DNA of 64,000 nucleotides from Micromonospora antibiotica (GTDB taxonomy: Bacteria; Actinomycetota; Actinomycetes; Mycobacteriales; Micromonosporaceae): positions 310,001 to 374,000 of the forward strand of contig NZ_JAGFWR010000002.1 in assembly GCF_017599305.1 (NCBI RefSeq), given 5' to 3'. How positions within the stretch are numbered: the stretch's first letter is position 1; every line of letters begins with the position of its first letter. This document shows positions 34,080 through 43,162 of this stretch, in pieces. Under the pieces are notes generated by a model. That model saw nothing but the letters and a program-made list of their open reading frames with translations. It ran no database searches and was not told the DNA's origin. The position numbers and the translations under genes are program-made.

Positions 34080-34649
34080 GTGACACACGAGAGGAACGAC
34101 GGGCAGATGTGCGACGAACGTGGGGCGGGCTGTGCGTCCCGGCGGGCCGTGCTGGCCGGTGCCGGTGGGGTGGGCGTGACCGCCCTGCTCACCGGCTGCC
34201 AGACGTACGGTGAGTCGACGGCACCGGCCGCCGCTCCGGCGGCCAGCGGTTCCGCCGGGGCTCCTGCGGGTGGCAACCCGGCCGGCGCCTCACCGGGCGC
34301 GGCCGGGCCGTCCGCGGGGGCGAGCGGTTCCCCCGCAGGAGGTGGCGAGCAGCCGCCCGCCCCGGCGGCGCTGGCCGCGGTGGCGGACATCCCGGTCGGC
34401 GGCGGCAAGATCTTCAAGGCCGAGGGGGTGGTGGTGACCCAACCCGCCGCCGGCACCATCAAGGCGTTCTCGGCGACCTGCACCCACCAGGGCTGCACGG
34501 TCACCTCCGTCAAGGACGGCACCATCGTCTGCGGCTGCCACAACAGCGTCTTCGGCATCGCCGACGGCGCGGTGCGCAGCGGCCCGGCCGGTAGCCCGCT
34601 GCCGCCCCGGGCGGTGACCGTCGACGGTGACGACATCCGGCTGGCCTAG
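34080..34649 (+). CDS. Rieske (2Fe-2S) lipoprotein
   Basis: This 189-residue protein has a Tat-like twin arginine (R21-R22 in SRRAVLAG) ahead of a hydrophobic segment. A lipobox LLTGC puts lipid on C40. A Ser/Gly/Ala/Pro linker (about 45-100) leads to the Rieske domain with ligand pairs CTHQGC and CGCHNS near residues 137-160. It should be an exported, membrane-anchored electron carrier. The GTG at 34080 has no strong ribosome site; an ATG at 34107 with a purine-rich lead is an alternative and keeps the Tat motif. Its stop overlaps the convergent CotH stop by three bases. Context suggests pairing with the upstream membrane protein. Confidence 0.88.
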   Translation: MTHERNDGQMCDERGAGCASRRAVLAGAGGVGVTALLTGCQTYGESTAPAAAPAASGSAGAPAGGNPAGASPGAAGPSAGASGSPAGGGEQPPAPAALAAVADIPVGGGKIFKAEGVVVTQPAAGTIKAFSATCTHQGCTVTSVKDGTIVCGCHNSVFGIADGAVRSGPAGSPLPPRAVTVDGDDIRLA

Positions 34650-36289
34650 ACGGCGGAGTCCAGCCACGCCATCCGCCGGTCCAGCCAGTCCCGCAGGTAG
34701 TCGAGCTGCCCCTGCCACGTGTCGGCGGTCGGGGTGACGATGGGGCCGATCTTCTCGGTGGTCAGGTTCGGCCACCGCTGGAAGTTGCGGTCGGCGGCGT
34801 TGGCCAGCGGCGCGGTGAGAGCGGCGAGGCGCGCGTCGAGCCCGGCGGCGGAGAGCGGACCCTGGCGGAGAGCGGCCCAGCGGGCCCGGACCAGCGCCAT
34901 GAACCCGGGGTCCGTGACCAGCCGGTTGATCCAGTTGTTGGGCTTCGGCCAGCGGGGCTGCGCGTACTGCCAACCGGTGGTCTCCAGGTTGTCCCCGCCA
35001 CCGATGCCGTAGGTGAGGTCGAGGTCCCACAGCGGCCCGGCGGTGATCTTGCCGCCGCGGTCCTTGTGGAAGTACGAGCTGCGGGCGTACGCGTCGAAGT
35101 TGCGGGTCAGCTCGTTGACGATGAACGAGTCGACGAACGATCCCACGTCGATCCAGGCGGGATAGCCCGTGGTCGGATCGGCGAAGTCGCGGGACTGCAT
35201 CAGGTCGTTGAACTGTTGGAGGTGCCCGGTGAGCCAGGCCTGCTGTTCCGGTTGCAGGGGCGAGGGGTCGACCACCTCCAGGTAGTGCCAGCAGGTCGCG
35301 GGCCGTCCCTGGCACTCCAGGGTCGGCTCCTCGGCCGTCAGCCACTCGAACTTGAAGATGTACCCGCCGGAGATGGCCGGCAGGGTGACGTCGTCGGGGT
35401 CGAGGTCCTTCAGGTCGAGCCGGTTCTTCGAGTTCTTGATGGTCTCGACGATCAGGTAGACGCCCTGGTAGTCCTCGGCGTTCACCGGCCGGTCCGCGAC
35501 GTTGTGGTAGAACTCGACGAAGGCGTACCGGGGGGCCGCGAACCCCATCTCGCGGGCCAGGTCAAAGGTGAACGCCTCCCGGATCAACGCCTTGTCGGTG
35601 TAGGGCCCCCGCAGCACCCAGTCGGATTCGGCCGGCATGCCGAGCACCGGATGGTCGACGTCGTCGTCCTCGTTGTCCCGGAACTCGACCCGGTAGGGCG
35701 CCTTGTCGAACAGGGAACTCGACGTGCCGCGCAGGTGGTAACCGATCCGGGTGGCGAGGGTGGGTGGCGTCGAGAGCGACGCGTGTCCCCCGGTCGGCGC
35801 GAAGAGCAGGGCTGCCGCATCGACGAACTCCCGTCCCGGCGCACCCTGGCCGTACCCGTCGATCAGCAGGATCGGCAGGTCGAGGCTGACGTCCACGGCC
35901 CGCTCGACGTAGAGGGCGGTGCCCGGGTCGCCGGTCGCCACCCCGTCGACGAACGCCGCGGCCCGTAGCTGGGTGGTGGCGGAGATGGCCACCGGGGTGC
36001 CGTCGTACCGGGGGGAGTCCGTCCCGGGCAGCGCCCCGTCGGTCGTGTAGCGGATCTCGGCGTCGGTCACCGTCGTCCGCAACGAGACCGCGAGTGCGTC
36101 CCGGAAGGTGCCGCTCGGCGTGGAGAAGACGATGTCGCCGGTCAGTTCGTCGGCCGGGTCCGCCGCCGGGGCGGCGGTGGCCGACGCGCCGGCCGGCCGG
36201 TCCGGGGTCGGCGACGGGCCGCCGACCACACCGAGCGAGATCGCGGTCACGACGCCCAGGATCCGGGCCGGCAGATTCCGCACAGTCAC
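34646..36289 (-). CDS. Secreted CotH-kinase-family protein
   Basis: This 547-residue protein has a signal peptide (ARILGVVTAISLGVVG) and a chitobiase/hexosaminidase C-terminal-like domain at about 52-115 (EIRYTTDGALPGTDSPRYDG). The CotH domain spans roughly 150-490. It has LRGTSSSLFDKAPYRVEF, WVLRGPYTDKALIREAFTFD, the metal/nucleotide-binding-type GPLWDLDLTYG and a YLIVETIKNSKNR segment. CotH proteins phosphorylate secreted structural proteins in Bacillus spore coats. Here secretion and domain layout imply an extracellular or wall-associated function. The gene is convergent with the Rieske gene and alone on its strand, so substrates are unknown. Confidence 0.88.
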   Translation of the reverse strand: MTVRNLPARILGVVTAISLGVVGGPSPTPDRPAGASATAAPAADPADELTGDIVFSTPSGTFRDALAVSLRTTVTDAEIRYTTDGALPGTDSPRYDGTPVAISATTQLRAAAFVDGVATGDPGTALYVERAVDVSLDLPILLIDGYGQGAPGREFVDAAALLFAPTGGHASLSTPPTLATRIGYHLRGTSSSLFDKAPYRVEFRDNEDDDVDHPVLGMPAESDWVLRGPYTDKALIREAFTFDLAREMGFAAPRYAFVEFYHNVADRPVNAEDYQGVYLIVETIKNSKNRLDLKDLDPDDVTLPAISGGYIFKFEWLTAEEPTLECQGRPATCWHYLEVVDPSPLQPEQQAWLTGHLQQFNDLMQSRDFADPTTGYPAWIDVGSFVDSFIVNELTRNFDAYARSSYFHKDRGGKITAGPLWDLDLTYGIGGGDNLETTGWQYAQPRWPKPNNWINRLVTDPGFMALVRARWAALRQGPLSAAGLDARLAALTAPLANAADRNFQRWPNLTTEKIGPIVTPTADTWQGQLDYLRDWLDRRMAWLDSAV

Positions 36290-36382
36290 TCCCCTGCGTC
36301 ACGGGCGGTTGAAGCACCTCCATGCCATCTACGCACGCCAATGTTACATGTTCGATCACTTTCGGTCATCGATCCAACACGG

Positions 36383-37075
36383 TCAGACAGCGAGCGCCTG
36401 GCGGACCGACCGTTCGGCGTCCCGGCCACCGTCGCCGGTGGCGGTGACCCGGCCGGACTCCAGCACGTAGTGCCGGGTCGCCACCCGCAACGCGAAGCCG
36501 AGGTGCTGCTCCACCAGCAGCACCCGGATGCCGGCCCCGGTGGCCAGCTCGACGATCCGGTCCTGGATCTCGGCGACCACCGAGGGCTGGATGCCCTCCG
36601 TGGGTTCGTCGAGCAGCAGCAGCCGGGGCCGGGTGACCAGCGCGCGGGCGATGGCCAACTGCTGCCGCTGGCCGCCGGAGAGCAGGCCGGCCCGCCGCCG
36701 CAGCAGTGGGCGCAGCGCCGGGAACAGGTCCAGCGCCTCGGCGGTGGCGGCGGCCCCGTCGCGCCGGCCGTCGGCCACCAGCCGCAGGTTCTCCGCCGCC
36801 GTCAGGTGCGGGAAGCACTGCTGGCCCTGCGGCACGTACGCCAGGCCCCGGGCGACCCGCTGGTGCGGGGCGAGCCGGGTGACGTCCTCCCCGTCGAGGG
36901 TGACCGTGCCGGCGCGGGGGCGCAGCAGCCCGACGGCGACCCGCAGCAGGGTGCTCTTGCCCGCGCCGTTGTGGCCGAGCACGGCGGCCACCCCGTCGGC
37001 GGGGACGGCCACGTCCACCCCGTGCAGCACCTCACTGCGGCCGTAGCCGGCGTGTACGCCACGCAGATCCAACAT
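36383..37075 (-). CDS. urtE: Urea ABC transporter ATPase UrtE
   Basis: This 230-residue protein is a LivF/UrtE-type ATPase. It has Walker A GHNGAGKS (about 34-41), Q-loop VPQGQQ, signature LSGGQRQQLAIARAL (about 134-148), and Walker B LLLLDEPTEGIQPS, whose EGIQPS is typical of UrtE. ATG 37075 overlaps urtD's stop by one base. As last gene of urtABCDE on the minus strand, it completes a high-affinity urea importer that would feed the urease encoded downstream in the window. Confidence 0.92.
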   Translation of the reverse strand: MLDLRGVHAGYGRSEVLHGVDVAVPADGVAAVLGHNGAGKSTLLRVAVGLLRPRAGTVTLDGEDVTRLAPHQRVARGLAYVPQGQQCFPHLTAAENLRLVADGRRDGAAATAEALDLFPALRPLLRRRAGLLSGGQRQQLAIARALVTRPRLLLLDEPTEGIQPSVVAEIQDRIVELATGAGIRVLLVEQHLGFALRVATRHYVLESGRVTATGDGGRDAERSVRQALAV

Positions 37076-37830
37076 CACGCCTCCGGTGCGGTGTCGACGC
37101 CGAGGTAGACCTCCTGCACCCGGGGGTCCGCCTGGACCTGGGCGACGGTGCCCTCGCTGAGCACCTTCCCGGCGTGCAGCACGGTCACGCTGCGGGCGAA
37201 GCGCCGCAGGAAGTCCATGTCGTGTTCGATGACCACCACGGTGCGGTCCCGGCTGACCGTCTCCAGCAGGGCGCCGGTGGCGTCGCGTTCCTCGTGGCTC
37301 ATCCCGGCGACGGGTTCGTCGAGCAGCAGCAGCCGGGCGTCGGAGACCAACAGCATGCCGATCTCCAACCACTGCTTCTGCCCGTGCGCCAACGCGCCGG
37401 CCAGCTGGTCACCCCGGTCGGTCAGCCCGATCGTCTCCAGCGCGGCGGCCACCTCGTCGGGGATCCGGTTGCGTCGTCGGGCCAACGTCCACCAGTTCCG
37501 GGTGGCACCGGCGGCGATGTCGAGGTTCTGCACCACGGTCAGTTCCTCGAAGACCGAGGCGGTCTGGAAGGTGCGGCCGATGCCGAGCCGGGCGATGCGG
37601 TGCACGTCGCGACCGAGCAGTTCCCGGTCGCCGAAGCGGGCCGAGCCGGTGGCCCGGACCAGCCCGGTCACGGCGTCGACCACTGTGGTCTTACCCGCCC
37701 CGTTCGGGCCGATCAGAAAGCGGATGTCGCCGGGCGGCACGTCGAGGTCGATCCCGTCGACGGCGGTGAAGCCGTCGAAGGTGACCCGCAGGCCGCGTAC
37801 GCACAGGCCGTCGAGTTGCGGGCCGGTCAT
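37075..37830 (-). CDS. urtD: Urea ABC transporter ATPase UrtD
   Basis: This 251-residue protein starts at ATG 37830, four bases inside urtC. Walker A GPNGAGKT is followed by VTGLVRATGSARFGD. The signature is the unusual LAHGQKQWLEIGMLL of UrtD/LivG proteins, and Walker B reads LLLLDEPVAGMSHEE, with EHDMDFLRRFA after it. These features separate it from UrtE. An in-frame upstream ATG would add 35 low-complexity residues and is less likely. Confidence 0.92.
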   Translation of the reverse strand: MTGPQLDGLCVRGLRVTFDGFTAVDGIDLDVPPGDIRFLIGPNGAGKTTVVDAVTGLVRATGSARFGDRELLGRDVHRIARLGIGRTFQTASVFEELTVVQNLDIAAGATRNWWTLARRRNRIPDEVAAALETIGLTDRGDQLAGALAHGQKQWLEIGMLLVSDARLLLLDEPVAGMSHEERDATGALLETVSRDRTVVVIEHDMDFLRRFARSVTVLHAGKVLSEGTVAQVQADPRVQEVYLGVDTAPEA

Positions 37831-39014
37831 GCCGCCGACACCTCCGTCCGGTTCTCGGCCCGGTCCACCGGCCGGGCCCGCCGCCACCACCGCGCGCCGG
37901 CCGGGTCCGACCGGCGCTGCCGGGCCAGCACCCACAGCGACGCCAGGCCGCCCGGCAGGAACGCCACCACCAGCACGAACAGCAGGCCCTGCAGGTACGT
38001 CCAGGTGCCCGGGAACCGTTCCGACAGGGCCGTACGCGCCCAGGCCACCGCCACCGCGCCGAGCACCGGACCGAGCAGGGTGGCCCGGCCGCCGACCGCG
38101 ACACCGATGACGAACTCGATGGACGGGACGATCCCGATCAGGGCGGGTGAGATGATCCCGACCGCCGGGACGAACAGCGCCCCGGCCAGCCCGGCCATCC
38201 CGGCGGCGATCACGTAGCCGACGAGCTTGACGCCGGCCGGGTCGTAGCCGAGGAAACGGACCCGTTCCTCACCGTCGCGGACGGCCACCAGCAACTCGCC
38301 GTAGCGGCTGCGGATCAGTTGCCGGGCCAGGGCCAGCAGCGCGAGCAGGCTGGCGGCGATGATGAAGTAGACCATCCGCTGGTTGACCGGGTCGTCCAGG
38401 TCGTACCCGAAGAAGCCCTGGATGTCGGTGAGGCCGTTGGTGCCGCCGGTGGTGCCCTGCTGGCCGACCAGCAGGATCACCATCGCGGCGGCGAGGGCCT
38501 GGCTGAGGATGGCGAAGTAGGCGCCGCGGACCCGGCGGCGGAAGACCAGCGAGCCGAGGCCGAACGCGACAGCCATCGGCAGCAGCACGGTGGCCGGCAG
38601 GGCGATCCACGGGCTGGCGAACGGCCGCCACCACAACGGCAACTCGTCGAGTTGGCCGTAGAGCTGCATGAAGTCGGGCAGTTCGCCGGGGCCGGCGTCG
38701 GCGAGCTTGAGGTGCATCGCCATCGCGTAGCCGCCGAGGCCGAAGAACACCCCCTGGCCGAGGGTGAGCATGCCGCCCCGACCCCAGGCGATGCCGATGC
38801 CGACCGCGACCATCGCCACGCACAGGTACTTGGCCAGCAGCGACAGCCGGAAGTCCGACAGGGTCAGCGGGGCGACGGCGAACAGCAGCGCCGCCCCGAG
38901 GGCGAACCCGGCGGCGGTGCGGGCCGGGCCGTCGAACCGGCGGCCCCGCCGGCCACCGGGCGGGCTCCCGGTCACGGCGGCCGGATCGGTGCCGACCAGC
39001 GGCGCGGCGGTCAT
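37827..39014 (-). CDS. urtC: Urea ABC transporter permease UrtC
   Basis: This 395-residue LivM-like permease has about ten helices, a short Arg-rich N terminus, and the family stretch AWGRGGMLTLGQGVFFGLGGYAMAMH. Later come GLTDIQGFFGYDLDDPVNQR and the EAA-type loop RFLGYDPAGVKLVGYVIAAG, characteristic of UrtC. The start at ATG 39014 overlaps the urtB stop by four bases. With UrtB it forms the membrane pore for urea. Confidence 0.93.
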   Translation of the reverse strand: MTAAPLVGTDPAAVTGSPPGGRRGRRFDGPARTAAGFALGAALLFAVAPLTLSDFRLSLLAKYLCVAMVAVGIGIAWGRGGMLTLGQGVFFGLGGYAMAMHLKLADAGPGELPDFMQLYGQLDELPLWWRPFASPWIALPATVLLPMAVAFGLGSLVFRRRVRGAYFAILSQALAAAMVILLVGQQGTTGGTNGLTDIQGFFGYDLDDPVNQRMVYFIIAASLLALLALARQLIRSRYGELLVAVRDGEERVRFLGYDPAGVKLVGYVIAAGMAGLAGALFVPAVGIISPALIGIVPSIEFVIGVAVGGRATLLGPVLGAVAVAWARTALSERFPGTWTYLQGLLFVLVVAFLPGGLASLWVLARQRRSDPAGARWWRRARPVDRAENRTEVSAA

Positions 39015-39898
39015 GCGAGGCTCCTGGTACGCAGGGTGAACAGCCCCTGGGGCCGCCACTGGAGGAACGCCACGATCGCCACGAAGACGATCACCTTGGC
39101 GACGCTGAGGGTGGTGAGGTACTCGCCGGTGGCCTGGAGCACGCCCAGCGCAAAGGCGACGATCACGCTGCCCTTGAGCTGGCCGATGCCGCCGACCACG
39201 ACGACCAGGAAGGCGTCGATGATCAGGTTGGTACCCATCGTGGGGCCGATCGGCCCGAGCAGGGTCAGCGCGACCCCGGCGACGCCGGCCAGCCCGGATC
39301 CGATGAAGAAGGTCGTCCGGTCGACCCGGGCGGTGGGGATGCCGGAGACGGCGGCGAGGTCGCGGTTCTGCACCACCGCGCGGATGCGCCGCCCGAGCGG
39401 GGTGAGCCGCAGTGCCAGGGTCAGCGCCAGCACGGCGGCCAGCGCGAGGGCCAGGATGAACAGCCGGTTGTTGGCGACGGTGAGCCCGCCGGGCAGGGAG
39501 ATGTTGCCGGTGAGCAGCGCCGGGGCGCGGGTCTGCACGTTGGGGCTGCCGAAGACGTCGCGGGCCAGTTGCTGGAGCATCAGCGAGACGCCCCAGGTGA
39601 CCAGCAGGGTGTCCAGCGGGCGGGCGTAGAGGCGGCGGATCAGCAGCACCTCCAGCAGCACGCCCATGGTGCCGGCCACCGCGAAGGCGACCGGCAGCGC
39701 CACCAGCAGCGACCAGCCGGCGGCCGTCACGGTCTGCTGCAGGACGTAGGTGGTGTAGGCGCCGGCCATGATGAACTCACCGTGCGCCATGTTGATCACG
39801 TTCATCTGGCCGAAGGTCAGCGCCAGGCCGAGGGCGATGAGCAGCAGCACCGCGCCGATGCTGATGCCGGTGAAGAGCTGACCGAAGAGGACTGTCAC
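39011..39898 (-). CDS. urtB: Urea ABC transporter permease UrtB
   Basis: This 295-residue LivH-like permease opens with FGQLFTGISIGAVLLLIALG. It carries NVINMAHGEFIMAGAYTTYV, the UrtB signature, and RRIRAVVQNRDLAAVSGIPT as its ATPase-contacting loop. It starts at GTG 39898, 63 bases after urtA, leaving room for a separate ribosome site. Its partner UrtC follows at once. Confidence 0.94.
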   Translation of the reverse strand: MTVLFGQLFTGISIGAVLLLIALGLALTFGQMNVINMAHGEFIMAGAYTTYVLQQTVTAAGWSLLVALPVAFAVAGTMGVLLEVLLIRRLYARPLDTLLVTWGVSLMLQQLARDVFGSPNVQTRAPALLTGNISLPGGLTVANNRLFILALALAAVLALTLALRLTPLGRRIRAVVQNRDLAAVSGIPTARVDRTTFFIGSGLAGVAGVALTLLGPIGPTMGTNLIIDAFLVVVVGGIGQLKGSVIVAFALGVLQATGEYLTTLSVAKVIVFVAIVAFLQWRPQGLFTLRTRSLA

Positions 39899-39961
39899 GT
39901 TCGCGCTCCGAAGTGGTGGGTCGGCCCGGGCGGGGGTGCCTCCCGCCCGGGCCGGGATCGG

Positions 39962-41206
39962 TCAGCTCAGGCCGCTCGCCCAGGGGTAGCTCTTCAGGTA
40001 CGGGTCGGGCGTGATCGGCTTGCCCGAGTTCCACACCTCGGCGATCAGCCCGTCGGCGCCGACCTTGCCGATCCGGGCGGTCTTGGCGATGTGCTGGGTG
40101 GGGCCGTCCACGGTGACCAGGCCCTCCGGGGCGTCGTAGGTGATGCCACCGGAAGCGGCCCGGACCTTCTCCACCTCGAACGTGCCGGCCTTGTCGACCA
40201 TCGCCTTCCACAGGTACACCGCGACGTAGGCGGCCTCCATCGGGTCGCTGGTCGGCTTGTCCGCGCCGTACTTGGCCTTGTAGGCGGCGACGAACTTCTG
40301 GTTGGCCGCGCCGGGGGTGGTCTGGTAGTAGTTCCAGGCGGTCAGCTGGTCCTTGAGGTACTGGGTGCCGATCCCCTTGACCTCTTCCTCGGCGATCGAC
40401 ACCGACACCACGGGCATGCTCGCGGCGGTCAGCCCGGCGGAGGTGTACTCCTTGAAGAACGCCACGTTGCTGTCGCCGTTGAGGGTGTTGAACACCGCGT
40501 CGGCCTTGGCGGAGCGGACCTTGTTGACGATGGTGCCGAACTCGGTAGAACCGAGCGGGGCGTAGTCCTCGCCGAGCACGGTCATCCCGTTCGCCGCCGC
40601 GTACGCCTTAATGATCTTGTTGGCGGTACGCGGGAAGACGTAGTCGCTGCCGACCAGGTAGACCGACTTCTTGCCCTGCGCCTTGAGGTAGTCCAGGCCG
40701 GGCACGATCTGCTGGTTGGTGGTGGCCCCGGTGTAGAAGATGTACGGCGACTGCTCCAGCCCCTCGTACTGCACCGGGTAGAACAGCAGCGCCTTGTTCT
40801 TCTCGAAGACCGGCTTGACCGCCTTGCGACTGGCCGACGTCCAGCAGCCGAAGACGGCGGCGACCCGGTCCTGGGAGATCAGCTTCTCGGCCTTCTCGGC
40901 GAAGGTGGGCCAGTCGGAGGCGCCGTCCTCACCGACCGGGACGATCTTCTTGCCCAGCACGCCACCGGCGGCGTTGATCTCCTCGACGGCCAGCATGATG
41001 GAGTCCCGCACGGTGACCTCGCTGATGGCCATCGTGCCGGAGAGCGAGTTGAGCAGCCCGACCTTGACGGAGTCGCCGGAGACGTCGGCACTGACACCGG
41101 CGGTCGACTTCTCGTCGGAGGTCTTGCTGCCACAACCGGTGAGTGCGGCGGCGGCGATCAGGGTCATGGCGCCCGCCAGGATGCGGCGGCCCCGGAACTG
41201 TGACAT
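39962..41206 (-). CDS. urtA: Urea ABC transporter substrate-binding lipoprotein UrtA
   Basis: This 414-residue lipoprotein has a signal [12 protein letters not shown] plus a hydrophobic stretch and lipobox ALTGC, with C25 lipidated. The mature protein has the UrtA series: [50 protein letters not shown] and [20 protein letters not shown], with [11 protein letters not shown] later. These contacts are typical of urea or short-amide binding. ATG 41206 has GGGAG ahead. Its promoter region includes a GlnR-like box about 200 bases upstream, suggesting induction under nitrogen limitation. Confidence 0.95.
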   Translation of the reverse strand: MSQFRGRRILAGAMTLIAAAALTGCGSKTSDEKSTAGVSADVSGDSVKVGLLNSLSGTMAISEVTVRDSIMLAVEEINAAGGVLGKKIVPVGEDGASDWPTFAEKAEKLISQDRVAAVFGCWTSASRKAVKPVFEKNKALLFYPVQYEGLEQSPYIFYTGATTNQQIVPGLDYLKAQGKKSVYLVGSDYVFPRTANKIIKAYAAANGMTVLGEDYAPLGSTEFGTIVNKVRSAKADAVFNTLNGDSNVAFFKEYTSAGLTAASMPVVSVSIAEEEVKGIGTQYLKDQLTAWNYYQTTPGAANQKFVAAYKAKYGADKPTSDPMEAAYVAVYLWKAMVDKAGTFEVEKVRAASGGITYDAPEGLVTVDGPTQHIAKTARIGKVGADGLIAEVWNSGKPITPDPYLKSYPWASGLS

Positions 41207-41408
41207 TCATTCTCCCTGCGCGGAGCGAATTTCGCCGGACGATTTTCCGTGTCGACCAGCACTGGTCGGCAGACATTGGTCCAACTCGGCAATCGGTGCG
41301 GTAGCGGTGGTCGTCGGCGGTACCGCCGGGCGACGGGTGGGACGTCACCGTGGCGGTCCGCAGTGGACTTCGGGCAGCAAGAGCCTCTGCCCAATTGATT
41401 GCCGCCAC

Positions 41409-41435
41409 GTTTCCCAGCCCTTAATTGGCTGTTTC
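41409..41435 (-). promoter_or_regulatory. GlnR-like nitrogen-control operator
   Basis: On the minus strand the site reads GAAAC-n6-TTAAG-n6-GAAAC. The two GAAAC half-sites lie exactly 22 bases apart and the middle half keeps T and A of gTnAc, so three of four GlnR half-sites are present in register. The first a-site is not recognisable. It is about 203 bases upstream of urtA, a known type of GlnR target. Confidence 0.6.
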
Positions 41436-41696
41436 ACCAATCGATCTCGGCGCATAAGAAAAGGCCACCGCCGCAAACCGACGATGACCTCAACAGAATC
41501 CGCGAAATAGCGTCCGCCACCACCGGCGCAGGCACCCGACCAAAAAACCCGGCCGCACGCCCCACAATGGCAGGAATGGCGATTACTTCACGCAGGAAGC
41601 ATCCTAGAGCCCCCACCCACCCCCCTGTCAACCACCACCCCACCCCACCCCACGCCCTCCCCCCTCCCCCACGCCGCCCCGCCCCGCATCTCCCCG

Positions 41697-41754
41697 GTGA
41701 TCAAGAGGTTTGCGTCACCAAACGGCCGACGGATGACACAAACCTCTTGATCAC
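41697..41754. repeat. Long palindromic repeat, copy 1
   Basis: A 21-base arm beginning GTGATCAAGAGGTTTGCG is mirrored by its complement with one difference across a 16-base loop. The same arm appears in two other copies in the window. It can form a strong stem in DNA or RNA. Confidence 0.85.
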
Positions 41755-41799
41755 GTGACCGACCCGGTCACCGTGCCCCGGGTCGGCCGGCTGGGGCTG

Positions 41800-41857
41800 G
41801 TGATCAAGAGGTTTGCGTCAAGTTCGATCTTCAAGTTGACGCAAACCTCTTGATCAC
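41800..41857. repeat. Long palindromic repeat, copy 2
   Basis: The 21-base arms are exact complements here, with one further pair inside, and the loop is unrelated in sequence to copy 1. It lies 45 bases after copy 1, between the G-rich tract and copy 1, in the same spacer. Confidence 0.88.
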
Positions 41858-41927
41858 CGGGGTCTGGGGGTGGGTGAGGCCGAGGTGGGGGGGTGGGTGA
41901 GGCCGGGGTGGGGGGGTGGGGTGGGGG

Positions 41928-43067
41928 TCAGAGTTGGGAGAGGACGGTGAAGTCGAGGCCGTCGGCCTCGGCGAGGTAGATGCGTTGGCGGACGTGGCGG
42001 TGGCGCAGGTGCAGCTCACCCCGGGGGCCGTGGTAGGTGACGGCGTCCGCCGCCGCGCCGATCGCCCGTACGTCCAGGGTGCGGGCCCGGGTGATCAGGG
42101 CGGCGAGCAGCATCACGCCCTCGTAGCAGGACTCCCCCAGGCTGCCCAGCGGCGGGGCGTCCACCCCGAACCGGCGGGCGAACGCGCCGTGGAAGTCGAG
42201 GTTCTCCCGGGTGACCAGGCCGGCGAAGAACCCGGCGGTGCTGAACAACCGGCGGGTGCCGCCGACACCGCTGGCCATCAGCATGTTCTCGTCCATCAGG
42301 GTGCTCAACCGCAGGCACCGCTGGTCCAGTGCGGACCGGCCGAAGGCCCGGTTGAACCGGACGGCGTCGGCACCGACGAGCAGCATCAGCACCGCGTCGG
42401 CCTCGGCCCGCTCGACCGCCCGCAGCACCGGCCCGAAGTCCTCGGTGCCCAACGGCAGGAAGGCCCGCCCGCACACCCGCGCCCCGTCGTCGCGGGCGTA
42501 GCGCTGGGCGGCCTGCGCGGTCCGGCGTGGCCAGACGTAGTCGTTGCCCACCACGTACCAGCGGCGTACGCCCTGCTCCCGGGCGAGCAGCCGCATCGCC
42601 GGCCGGAGCTGGGCGTCGGGTGTCTCGCTGGTCAGGAAGACCCCCTCGGTACGCTCCCCGCCCTCGTACAGGGCGGTGTAGACGTAGGGCACCCGGTGCG
42701 CGATCCTCGGCGCCACCGCCTGCCGGACCGACGAGATGTGCCAACCGGTCACCCCCTGCACCGCACCGGTCGACACCAGCGCCTCCACCTCAGCGGCGAC
42801 CTCGGCCGGTGGCGCACCGCCGTCGACCGGCACCAGCCGCAGCTCCCGACCGAGCACCCCGCCGGCCCGGTTGACCTCCTCCACCGCCAACTGGGCGCAC
42901 AGCTCACAGGTGGGGCCGAACATGCCGGCCGGGCCGCGCATCGGGAAGACCAGCGCGACACTGACCACCGACCGGTCGACGGTCAGCCAGGGGGCCGCAC
43001 CGGCCGTGCCGCCCGGGCGGGACAACGGCTCCGGCAGGCCGGGGGAGCCGGGCACCGGCACGGACAT
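41928..43067 (-). CDS. Cytosolic UrtA/AmiC-like substrate-binding sensor
   Basis: This 379-residue protein begins at ATG 43067; an upstream in-frame ATG would add 25 residues but no signal peptide. It has the type-I periplasmic-binding fold of UrtA/AmiC: VALVFPMRGPAGMFGPTCEL, AVEEVNRAGGVLGRELRLVP, VTGWHISSVRQAVAP, VGNDYVWPRRTAQAA and ESCYEGVMLLAALI. Without signal peptide or lipobox it should be cytosolic, like the amide sensor AmiC. It lies between urtA and the urease genes and is divergent from a MarR regulator. A urea/amide-sensing role in control of nitrogen genes is inferred. There is no AmiR partner next to it. Confidence 0.8.
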   Translation of the reverse strand: MSVPVPGSPGLPEPLSRPGGTAGAAPWLTVDRSVVSVALVFPMRGPAGMFGPTCELCAQLAVEEVNRAGGVLGRELRLVPVDGGAPPAEVAAEVEALVSTGAVQGVTGWHISSVRQAVAPRIAHRVPYVYTALYEGGERTEGVFLTSETPDAQLRPAMRLLAREQGVRRWYVVGNDYVWPRRTAQAAQRYARDDGARVCGRAFLPLGTEDFGPVLRAVERAEADAVLMLLVGADAVRFNRAFGRSALDQRCLRLSTLMDENMLMASGVGGTRRLFSTAGFFAGLVTRENLDFHGAFARRFGVDAPPLGSLGESCYEGVMLLAALITRARTLDVRAIGAAADAVTYHGPRGELHLRHRHVRQRIYLAEADGLDFTVLSQL

Positions 43068-43162
43068 GCTGACATGATCGCCGGCAACCCTGGCGGGCCA
43101 CCAGACCCGACCGAAAACCGGGATGCTTCGGTAACATGGCAAGCCACCGAACGGGGAGAGAC

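Larger units (their letters stand above)
41207..41927. other. Intergenic region upstream of urtA (721 bp)
   Basis: No gene is visible. The right part of the urtA promoter zone (about 41390-41600) is AT-richer than the rest of the window and holds the GlnR-like site. From about 41610 follow C-rich runs, then two copies of the long palindromic element at 41697 and 41800. A G-rich tract (41858-41930) repeats GGGTGGGTGAGGCCG twice. This is the downstream side of the sensor gene that ends at 41928 on the same strand. Confidence 0.6.
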
